This document shows, one piece after another, positions 54,983-64,000 of a stretch of 64,000 bases of DNA. This stretch comes from Eremomyces bilateralis CBS 781.70 (Eukaryota; Ascomycota; Dothideomycetes; Eremomycetales; Eremomycetaceae), in the NCBI RefSeq assembly GCF_010015585.1, contig NW_022985091.1, positions 251,497 through 315,496 of the forward strand, written 5' to 3'. Positions within the stretch are counted from its first letter, which is position 1; each line of letters opens with the position of its first letter. A program made the position numbers and the translations under genes. The notes under the pieces are model-generated. The model was not told where the DNA came from, ran no database searches, and worked only from the letters and a program-made list of their open reading frames with translations.

Positions 54983-57900
54983 ATGGCTCGGAGGATGGGA
55001 TCGCAACGCGGCATCGAGAAGCATTCTAAAGGCGTTCAGAACGAATGGGCCCGATGGAAATAGACTTGAGGTGTTTGCTTGAGCATTCGAAATTGCCATT
55101 CAACGAGGGATCCGCGCGGTTTGGCCACCGTTTAATCATACCATTCCTTTGAGCATTATTACAATTCATGAAATACGATTTATGACTTTATAACATGCCC
55201 CTCTGAGAAGACTTGGGTGAGATCGTTAGAAAAACGTAGTAACACTTCAGGCGGGGAGACAGAAAAGCAGCTGGTCGTTCGAGGTACATTCTTGCGTTTG
55301 GGCCGAGAGTATCGTATCCCAATTAATTTTCCTCTTGAACTGGAAATCCCATGATACCTACTCAAGTGATCGAAGTTCTGACTCGCGCAAATTATAGAGA
55401 ACGATGGCTATACGATGCATCGGAAGGACTCAGGACACGAGAGAAATGGCGACAAGTGCGAAATACAACCCAAAGAACCAATAAGAGCATCAAGTCTGAC
55501 CAGAAGACAACGCCCTTCTGCGCCACAGTAGCGAAAATCTCGACCTATGTCTTCGTAGTCGTAAAGGCCGTAGAGCAAACCAATGAAATGCGAAACTAAA
55601 CTCCATTACACACGTCATTGAATCATACATAGTACTGTCAAGTATGCAGATGTGCTGACCTCTATTTTTGTATCCCTTACGAGGGACTAGTGCCCTCAAA
55701 CAGCTAGAGGATGGGGCAACGGGGAAAGATTCAACCGCATGCGGCGATGCTATGCGCTGCAAGGATCCGTGTAGTCCTGTGGAGGTATCATAGCCTAGCT
55801 GCTGAATCATCCTGAAATAGGAGTGATTCCGAGTTAGGATCGGTCCCGGTTATAGGTGGAAGGTCTAAAGCGCTTTGAGATGCCATAGCAGTCTGATAGG
55901 AGTTCGATTGACTGCCCATGTTTCGAACCTAGGATCCCTGCGTATGTTCTTGTCCGGATGCTGTCGATACAAGCGCATTTGCTGGCTGTTTGAGGTTGGA
56001 AATGGACCAGTCCAGGCCAATAGGTCCTAGTTCCCTTGCAAGACATGAACAATGCGAGGCGGGGTGGTTTATAGCACCTGAGAGATGTACCACACTATGG
56101 CCTGCATCAGGTAAGGCCCATCAGATATGGCTTATGGCTTGCTCCGTCTCACCGAATCTCGGGTTCCTGCCGTGAACAAGATGCGATCGTAGGAGATGGG
56201 AAATCGGCGACCTGTGTGGGATGGTCGTCAGGCGTCAGCAGCCAGAACATAAGGCTGAATGGCTGATGATCACGGCAACATGGTTCATGGCTCATCGGGT
56301 GATACCCTGCGCCGGTTGATTGAAGTGCATACCCGCGGGACCGATGGAGAGGAGCGGAAGTGCGGACTGGAAGGCTTGCATAGCTGCATCGTTAGCATGG
56401 TCGCAAACCTCAAGAAGCTGGAACATGGACCGATAATTTGCTCAACAGAACTATCGGCGAGGAAGGCGAGGTTATATTTAATACCTGTAGCTGGGAAGTC
56501 CAGGGCCTTGCATGCATCGGTCAATCTCAGCATCAGCCAATTGTAGATGCCGTGCTTAGAGCGTTAATGATGCAAGGCTAGGATGACAAGAACCAACTTA
56601 TGAACCTACAGGCGACGGAACGTCCTAACGAGCCGGTATGGCTAAAATCAAACTCTCCTGCATTAGTCGATTAGGGTGAAATCCGAGTTGTCCAGTCCAA
56701 TCGCACCCAACGCGATCTCGCCCAAGCAGCCATCCGTGACTTATTGAAAGGAGGGGAGAAATCCCGACGGTCCGGATCAAATGCCCATCTAAGAATTCGC
56801 TGTAACTCAGCCCTTGTTCTCCGAACCATGCGACTAGAGTACCGTGCCGTAGTTGCAATTTACTCATGGCACAGAGGGGATGAAGGATTCCTGCTCACAG
56901 CGAACTCATCCCGATATCGAGCATGCTGTTGCGGTTGACGTCGAGGACCGACTTTCTCTGCCAGCGGTGGTGTGGACCGTCAATGACGTTGAAGCAAAGT
57001 TTCTAGGTGGAAAGCCTGGCCAGAGCGGGGAGAGACGAGAGTAGATATCTGCAGCGAGAAGCCATGGACCGGTCAAAGTTAGACCACTGCCGACTCACTC
57101 GACTGGGATGTTACATCTTCGACCAACAACCATGCATTGGCTCACAGGAACCGAAAGACTAAAGAGATACGGAAAGGGGAGCTTCCGGACGACATTAGTT
57201 CGTACATAATTGATACTGTAGCATCCCCAACCCCCATGCCATCAGCACATCAGGACAATTCTTGCATCAAGCCAAGCCTCCATTCGCTCTCCGGCGATGG
57301 AGTCAGATTACCCGGCGATTTAGTCATATTCCAGCCTCGGGAATACTCGTCATGATTGGCGTGATAGTTTAATGACGAAGATGAACAGGTGAAAGATCCA
57401 TGATCCGGACAGACGAACGAGGATCGGGGGATGAGGTTCGGTTGAGGAGAGAGCGAGGGTGAGTGGTGAGAGAGAAATCCTGGGACAGAATCCTGGTAGA
57501 GTTGTCCGATAAAGGTTTAGAGCGACTTCTATCTTCAGAGTTCACATCAGTTCCACACGTTGCTTGGAAGCTCGGACATTTACTAATCCTCCTTTTGCAA
57601 AGCGCAAAACCCCGTAATCCCGTAATCCCGTAATCCCGTATTCTTGACCATTGACTCCACGAACTTGACTGCATCCCATCACCCAATTCACTTTCCGCAC
57701 CACCTCTTCCGTCACAACGGTAATACTACACCTACGGCTGTAAGAGCGTCAGCATTTCGCAGGCCAATAGTCATCCATCTTCTGTCCTCCCCAACCCTCA
57801 TTGAGTCCATCGCGCCGCACAGTCTTAGCCTTTCGTGTCTCGCGAGCGGAGACACCTACGCCATATCGCGCTCTCCGATCCTCATCAGTCATCATCCATC

Positions 57901-58677
57901 GGTACGTATCCCCCAAATTGCATTCGTCTCGGCCGCTCGCTTGCCTGCTTTTGTCGTCACCTGCTCTACCCTGTTAAACGAAATCGCCTCTTGAGGCTCT
58001 GCTGGTTGGATTCGATGCGCTAGTGCTTGCCGTGTGCAGCGCGGCGCGTCTTGCATCAAACTATCTTCGAGCTCGGTACCGCCTTGGAGGAACTCAGGAG
58101 TCAGGACGCGTTCTATTGCCTGTAGTCGCTGTTGGGGGATGATTCTTCCCGCGTCTATGGAAGTTTCTGTTCTTCCCTTCCACATCAAAGACCATTAGAG
58201 CATCCATCCCCGCCCGTTCCAGCTATAGCAGACACCCTCTTGCGTTCCCTCCCCCCATCAGCAACCCATTTGTGGATCCCATCTCCCTTCCCACACCACA
58301 TCCTCTCTCATCAACCAAGCTGCCGGACCCGAGTGCGCTTGGAAGGAAGGTGTTTGGCTCAACTGATTGGCGAGCGAGCGGCAGCGTTGCATGTACGAAA
58401 GGCTCATAGCGGAAATTCAGGCAACGAAAAGGCAACCAACCCTCTTACCTGTACACTTGCTCAGCAGCCCATCGGCACCCGCAAGCAAGCACGTAGCTCC
58501 TTTCGCAAATTTTCCAGCCGACAGACAACCCGAACGCCAAAGGTCCCCGATCCATCTTTGTTTCCCCCCATCCCTGCAGGCTGCGTTGCGTTCTCATCTG
58601 CAAGACCAAGTCCTAGTTGCCTTACCCTCTCGCAAGGTTCAGATCTGTTCAGTTGAGGAATAGTCCCGCGTTCAAAA
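54983..58677. other. 3.7 kb gene-free region
   Basis: No frame is recognised; candidates such as 55490-55810, 56285-56533 and 56625-56867 on the minus strand are short and unmatched. Several GTAAGT/CAG pairs are visible but no coherent protein results, so a decayed gene or lineage-specific non-coding RNA is possible. From about 57640 the sequence becomes CT/CA-rich, suggesting the promoter and leader of the Gbp2-like gene. A short tandem array is listed separately. Confidence 0.5.
57611..57640. repeat. 8-bp tandem repeat CCCGTAAT x3.75
   Basis: Three perfect copies and a partial copy of CCCGTAAT in tandem, just before the CT-rich leader. Confidence 0.85.
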
Positions 58678-61568
58678 ATGGGTAAGTCGCTCTTCTCCGT
58701 CCCCTCGACGCACTCCCTTCTCGCCCCCTCCAATCCTTGATATTATAACGTCCGTCGATCCGGTGCGCAATCGCTTGAGATCGGTCTTTCCCTCCTCCAA
58801 CGTCTGCCTTGAGTTTGATTCTTGTTGCTTGTCGACGGCTCTCGTTACTGGCATCGAAGATCAAGACGATTGGCTTGGCTGTCCGAAGGTGGAGCTATCT
58901 GTGGCTTCCGTTTGTTTTTATAGGTTCCCGTACTGATTCCCGTTGGTGTAGCAGACGACAGCTATCGCCCGCAACAGGTGAGTGTGATCCGATTTTCCTT
59001 GCTCTTTTATATTTGAATCCCCAAATACCCTATGATTTTGAAACGGTCCTTGAAGGTGGATGTTGAAATGGAGCGTGCTGGTGGTGGCGATGAAATGTTT
59101 GCCTCAGACGCTTGGGATGTTGCATCAAGGGGAAACGCGGATAGCTACAGCACTTGGGATTTGCCGCCGAAAGTTGCTTCTCCTCTTTATCATCCGATGG
59201 AGATAGTGAAGAAGGTCCCAATCAATGTGCTGTTAGTCATCTACGCTTCCTGATCAGTGCACACACCTTCAGTGGAGGTGTATCTGTGTGTTGTAGCGGT
59301 CCTTCTCACCACCACCACCGCCGCCGAAGCACTTTCCTTCACTATCATCAACAATCATTTGGCCGCTCTCTCTTTCCATCGATTATCGCACACTCGCCTG
59401 TCTCCTTCTTCCTTTTTCATCACCCACTTCCTAAATCTACCCATTCCATCCATCTCGATCATCCCGCTGCTTCCTTCCTCTCAATTGAATTCATCGCATT
59501 TTTGTTCCTTTCCCCGTCTCCCGCGCTCCCAATTCAATTATAAATCCCAAGAAACTATCGCGATCCTATATTTCGACAGCCAACATGGCACAGGAGCTCA
59601 CTTCCAACTCCCAGCGCGAACGGTCTCGCTCCCCGCGACGTCGTTCACGGAGCCCGCGACGCAGCCGTCGCTCCTACTCTCCTCGAAGCCGCTCCCGAAG
59701 CCGCGACGACTATCGACGTGAGCGACGATCCCGTTCGCCCATGAGCGGAACTGCCGGTCCTACAGGAGGGTATTCTGGGTCGTATCAATCTCGCGGACCT
59801 CCATCCCGGAACTTCGAAGATCGCGGCGTGGCAAAGGATCAGATGATGCAGTCCTTGCGCGAGAACTCCCAGCAAGACCGTCGCGTCTATGTGGGCAACC
59901 TGGCCTACGACGTGAAATGGCATCACTTGAAAGACTTCATGCGACAGGGTAAGTTCTAATCCAGTCGAAGGTCGAACGAAGACACAGTTTGCTAACACCC
60001 CTCCCATCTAGCCGGCGAGGTCCTGTTCGCCGACGTACTCTTACTTCCCAATGGAATGTCGAAGGTGGGCTGAGGCTTGGTTTTTCTGGTTTTTGCTTTG
60101 GTTATGGAATTTGGATTGACGGATCGGGACTGGTTGTCCGCGGGATTTGTAGGGCTGCGGGTGAGTACCCTTGGTCTGGTCACATGGAATCGAACTGACG
60201 GCAAGGCAAGGATTGTGGAATACGCAACAAAGGACCAAGCGCAAAATGCGGTCAACACGCTGAGCAATCAAAATCTGATGGGTCGACTCGTCTACGTTCG
60301 AGAGGTTAGTTGTGCTTCATCCCGGATGAAGAGCCTTTCTACACAACTCTGGGTGCTAATTATCGTTCCTAGGACCGTGAATCCGAACCTCGCTTCACTG
60401 CGCCTGGAGCCTCCCGTGGTGGCTTCGACGGTGGCTTCGGCGGAGGCCGTGGAGGTTTTGGAGGCGGGCATGGAGCTCCCGGTGGTGGTGGGCGCCAGAT
60501 CTACGTCTCCAACGTTTGTTCCCCTTCCCTCTCCTCTGTCGTAGGACATGTTAGAATGTTAACTCCCTTTTAGCTTCCCTACACCGTAGGCTGGCAGGAT
60601 CTGAAGGACCTCTTCCGCCAAGCAGGTAAGTCTTCAATGTTCAAAGGGTTGCTTATAGTTTGGAAGGACTCTCCGAGGACGCGATCGACTACGCATCGAA
60701 CACGTCTAATAACTTACTAGCCGTGACAGGATCTGTAATCCGTGCCGATGTGCACCAGACTCCCGACGGCCGTCCCAAAGGCTCCGGAATCGTCGCGTTC
60801 GAGACTCCCGATGACGCTCGCAATGCGATCCAGCAGTTCAACGGATACGAATGGCAGGGTCGTGCCCTCGAAGTTCGCGAAGATCGATTCGCCGGACCTC
60901 CCGCTGGAGCTTTCGGTGGCCGTGGTGGATTTGGAGGAGGATTTGGAGGAGGCATGCGTGGTGGATTTGGAGGTCGTGGTGGATTTGGGGGTCGTGGAGG
61001 ATTTGACGGTGGACGTGGAGGATTTGGCGGTGGACGTGGAGGATTCGGAGGTCCTCCTAGCTATGGTGGTGGTGCTCCTGGATTCGGTGGAGGTGCTGCT
61101 CCGGGCGGTGCGCCAAACCCCTTCACTGACTCTGCGACGTCTGGAGGAGAGCGTAGTCCGATCATCTATGTGCGAAATGTGGGTACCCTCTCCTGGTTGC
61201 TTGGCAAGGACTATGCTAACCACATTGCAGCTCCCGTGGTCTACAAGCAATGAGGATCTGGTCGAGCTGTTCACCACCATCGGCAAGGTCGAACGTGCCG
61301 AAATTCAATACGAACCGAATGGCCGGTCCCGCGGTACCGGTGTCGTCGAGTTCGATAGTGCAGAGAATGCGGAGACCGCTATCTGTGAGTACTACGGTCT
61401 GTCTCATCTGCTTTCGCTAATGTCTCCTCAGCCAAGTTCACTGGCTACCAGTACGGCGGACGTCCCCTTGGACTTAGCTTCGTGCGGTACAGCACTCTCG
61501 GAAACGGCGACGGCATGGCCATGGAAACGGATGCCATCGGTGGCCTTACTCAGGAACAAATCATGTGA
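58678..61568 (+). CDS. gbp2: Gbp2/Hrb1-like RNA-binding protein with SR-rich N-terminus and three RRMs
   Basis: Nuclear SR-like mRNA-binding protein family linked to THO/TREX-dependent mRNA export and splicing surveillance. Distal coding exons 58678-58681 and 58952-58977 encode MADDSYRPQQ; the body is 59594-59948, 60012-60064, 60153-60160, 60211-60304, 60373-60513, 60574-60625, 60730-61178, 61231-61384, 61432-61568 (490 residues). A second, proximal start at 59585 (MAQ, 483 residues) is in the same frame, so two first exons are possible. The N-terminus is RS/SPR-rich. RRM1 opens RRVYVGNLAYDVKWHHL, RRM2 RQIYVSNLPYTVGWQDL, RRM3 PIIYVRNLPWSTSNEDL. An RGG/GGF-rich spacer lies between RRM2 and RRM3. 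The third body exon is only 8 nt. Ends GGLTQEQIM. Confidence 0.87.
60153..60160 (+). other. gbp2: 8-nt internal micro-exon of the Gbp2-like gene
   Basis: GGCTGCGG, flanked by a TTTGTAG acceptor and a GTGAGT donor, is required to keep frame and to complete the RRM1 motif SKGCGIVEYAT. The flanking introns are 88 and 50 nt. Confidence 0.75.
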
Positions 61569-61966
61569 AGGATGCTTTCATTCGTCCTCTGCACGACATC
61601 TGCTTTCGTCACTCGTTCGATATCTCCTAGCACTCGACCCTGCTCGCTCATTCGTTTTGATGGCGACACCCGCCTTTTCTTTCAATGATCATCGCGGGTA
61701 GAGGGGAAGCTCCTGCTGGAGTTGTCGGAACACCTCGAAAACATTACATCGTCCACTGGAGAATGTCGCACATGGTGGGAACAACTGGGTCATTTCTTAA
61801 AGTGTCATTATCCCCTGGGACGAAGATTATGGGGTCCGCGTTTCTTTTCCACACTGGTACTCGAATATTTCATATCCAAAATGGTATATTTTCTAGTTTC
61901 TAAGTTCTAGATTGCAATCATGCTTTCGTATCATCCCGTGTTTCTCGTGCAAGGTTTGAGTGCCTT
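61569..61966. other. Convergent intergenic region gbp2 / mitochondrial carrier
   Basis: 398 bases between facing stop codons; both 3' UTRs. Nothing else noticed. Confidence 0.5.
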
Positions 61967-63102
61967 TCATACCGTATGAGGTATTTTCGGTGCTGACAAT
62001 TCCTTCATCATCCACTCGTATACCGCCCATTGAACTGCGTTCACAATGAATGCCCTAACACTGCAGATACCCAGGCCTCTGAAGAAGACCGCCATCCCTT
62101 CCTCCCGATAGGCGATCTTCGCTATCTCCAATGCCCCGAGTCTCCGCTTGACAGTGGGCCGATCCTGGAGCAGGGCGCCGGCCTCCCCAGCCACGTGCGC
62201 CTCGAGAATCTGAGTCTGCACCCGAGTTTTAATAACATCTATGCATGGGTCAGCGGGGATACTGGTATCTACAATGAGGGGTCGAACCCAGTGGAAATAT
62301 CGACGCCCACGTGATGATGCCCGCGAGACCACCACAGACGAGCACTTGAAACGCTGTGTCGCTGCCGGTGTCTTGTTCGGATGCCCAGGCGCGGCGGGAG
62401 AGTTCGTAGGACCAGAAGCTGTATGGGCGCACAAAGATTAGCACATGGATGGAGACCTCCACACCACCGGGATGTCGAAATCTGCAACTACTTAGAGGAT
62501 AAATGACGATCCCGATCTTACTAAAATCCATATCCCACGGCATCCCGCACCGCAGTCACCATGCCTCCGAAATACAGCCCTCTAACCCCCTCCCTCACCA
62601 ACACCTCCCTCGCGACCCCCCACGAGCTCGTCGGCCGCCCCCTCTCCTCCCTACCCCCACTCACCCGCTCCCCATCCCTCGCCACCTGCACCCGACACTT
62701 CACCAGCTCCGTCGGCGTCGACACCACAAACGTCGCCAACCCCGCCACCGCGCCCGCCGTCCACAGCGACCACGCCCCGGGCCTCCCCTGGGGTTCCCCC
62801 GTCCCTAGCAGCGCCAACGTGCGGTTATAGCTCGTGTACAGCAGAGCGTTTAAAGCGCCATAGGTGAGGACCGGGGCGGTGGCGCCGCGGAGGAGGGTGC
62901 TGGCATGGGTGAAGTGGGAGGCGAGGGTACGGGGGGAGGGGAGGTGGGTGATGGGAGCGGAGAGGGTGCTGGGAGAGCGGGAGGAGGAGGGGACGAGGGA
63001 AGGGTCGCCGGCTTGGAGGCGGGTTTTGAGGAGGTCGAGGGGATTGCCGATGAGGATGCTGGCGGCACCGGAGAGGTAGCCGGCCCAGAAGTCGGCGGAC
63101 AT
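61967..63102 (-). CDS. Mitochondrial carrier (SLC25) family protein
   Basis: Inner-membrane metabolite carrier with three tandem repeats. Exons 63102-62522, 62418-62288 and 62238-61967 give 327 residues. The carrier signatures are at GNPLDLLKTRLQ (near residue 20), STPTELVKCRVQV (near 130-140) and FPLDVIKTRVQTQ (near 235). Matching ends include GMVTAVRDAVGYGFYFWSYE and AFIVNAVQWAVYEWM. The N-terminus MSADFWAGYLSGAASILIG lacks a presequence, as expected. The second repeat shows P-T-E rather than the common P-x-D, as in carnitine/ornithine-type carriers, but the substrate cannot be assigned from sequence alone. Codon usage in the first exon is strongly GC-skewed, with proline/serine-rich loop. 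Confidence 0.92.
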
Positions 63103-63721
63103 GGTGTGTTGGGTGGCGTTATTGGAGGGAGGTCATGGTATTGGTGACAAGCGCGGGTGTGAGGTGGGACAAAAGCGGACGAAACGCTACACGGTGAAAC
63201 AAATGGCGTGAGATGTGTATCCTACTCGCTTGTATTCCTGCAATTGGCACCAAATAAGACTGTAGCACCGTCAAGTAGTCGATTTAGTTGGAATAAGTCA
63301 AACCAAAGACCTCCACAAGCGAATGTGTACGGCTTCTCGAGATCCTTCTCTCCGCAAATCGTAATTAGACACAAAACCCCACGGTGGGGTTGGGGTTGTA
63401 GGTGTACCATCACGTGATTATGGAGCATAAATATCCCTCAGCCCGCGCCACACCTTGACGGCTTGACGCCACCGTTACATGGCAGTTATAGGAGGTGAGG
63501 AGGTGGTTTGGAAATGGCCATACTTTTCAAACACCTTCAATGGCAGCACCAAACACAGATTTGATCACATCAATTGCTACCGCATTTAAGCGGAATTTGG
63601 TTACAGAGCGTTTGCATTTCTAATCAAACATTACTCATCAGCTGTCGCCACTCGTGCTATTCAGCTGCATATAAATATATCATCCGTAACGGGGGTGGGT
63701 GGGAAGGACGCTTGAAACAAT
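63103..63721. other. Intergenic region right of the mitochondrial carrier
   Basis: 619 bases holding the carrier promoter (its start is at 63102) and the 3' side of the edge gene. AT-rich at 63540-63700. No gene recognised. Confidence 0.5.
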
Positions 63722-64000
63722 TCAGATGGTGAATTCCATGACTAACACTCGACCAGAAAGGTACCCAAATCCGACCACACCACCATGAACAGCAACTCGG
63801 ACTGGTCGATATTCGGAGGGCAACCAAAGTAGTTTCTTACCATCTTGAAGGACCCATTGCTCTTCGACGAGGATGGATTGCGGAGAACTTGGGTGGGAAG
63901 GAGCTGGCGAGAAGGCTACGGCCGTGACGGGGTCCGAATGGTCCTTGAGCGTCTGCAGCGGCTTCCCCGACCCAGCGTCCCATAGCTTGACCGTCTGGTC
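63722..64000 (-). CDS. WD40-repeat protein, C-terminal fragment (NACHT-WD40/HET-like)
   Basis: Partial: the gene enters from beyond the right edge on the minus strand and ends at 63722. The 92 visible residues begin in a WD40 blade (DQTVKLWDAGSGKPLQTLKD, then HSDPVTAVAFSP) and end in a non-WD tail (ILVEEQWVLQDGKKLLWLPS, EYRPVRVAVHGGVVGFGYLS, GRVLVMEFTI). This tail pattern, EW-x4-GKKLLWLPxEYR then a final G-SGR strand, is what I recall from fungal NACHT-WD40 (NWD, HET-type, NLR-like) proteins. An N-terminal NACHT domain is inferred, not seen. Confidence 0.72.
   Translation of the reverse strand, partial: DQTVKLWDAGSGKPLQTLKDHSDPVTAVAFSPAPSHPSSPQSILVEEQWVLQDGKKLLWLPSEYRPVRVAVHGGVVGFGYLSGRVLVMEFTI

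Noticed and set aside
60742-61701. 319-codon alternative frame in the Gbp2-like gene
   Set aside because: It arises from the GGX repeat region and runs through two introns; the RRM frame is clearly the coding one.

Overview
This is nuclear DNA of a filamentous ascomycete. The evidence is about twenty intron-containing genes with short GT-AG introns (mostly 40-120 nt), CTAAC/CTGAC-type branch points, pyrimidine-rich leaders, and products that read like Aspergillus/Penicillium-type (Eurotiales) proteins. The order is inferred from remembered family resemblance; the species is not determined. I saw no bacterial genes, tRNA, rRNA, CRISPR array or intact transposon.

Layout. 0.6-9.4 kb: an E2 ubiquitin-conjugating enzyme (ubc4 type), a probably mitochondrial non-canonical poly(A)/nucleotidyltransferase, a TPS2-type trehalose-6-phosphate phosphatase and the mitochondrial alternative oxidase. 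10.6-18 kb: a FrnE/DsbA-like thioredoxin-fold protein and the large SEA/GATOR2 WD40 protein Rtc1. 18-23.5 kb: a 5.5 kb stretch with no recognisable gene and several short tandem repeats. 23.5-33.5 kb: an HMT1-type ABC half transporter, ribosomal protein S21, a DUF1772 membrane protein and the OST1 subunit of oligosaccharyltransferase. 33.7-51.4 kb is the densest part: polyphosphate polymerase Vtc4, an unknown protein with a 60-bp internal duplication, NEDD8, an elongin A-like protein, a THO7-like protein, tubulin chaperone A, MCM4, a small NTF2-like membrane protein and a TM9/EMP70 protein.

51.4-58.7 kb is accessory in character. It holds a frameshifted relic resembling fungal STAND/CorA-like proteins and an isolated small secreted six-cysteine protein, separated by long gene-free stretches. 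58.7-64 kb carries a three-RRM Gbp2-like RNA-binding protein, a mitochondrial carrier and, cut by the window edge, the C-terminus of a WD40 protein resembling NACHT-WD40 (NLR-like) receptors.

Most genes are unlinked housekeeping functions and I see no metabolic gene cluster. For the spliced housekeeping genes I placed exon boundaries by reading frame and splice consensus and checked that the exon lengths sum to whole codons. The most notable signals are an 8-nt internal micro-exon and a probable alternative distal first exon in the Gbp2-like gene, several start codons on 4-13 nt exons, a nucleotidyltransferase apparently lacking its third catalytic carboxylate, the secreted cysteine-rich protein beside a decayed STAND-like gene, and an MluI cell-cycle box upstream of MCM4.
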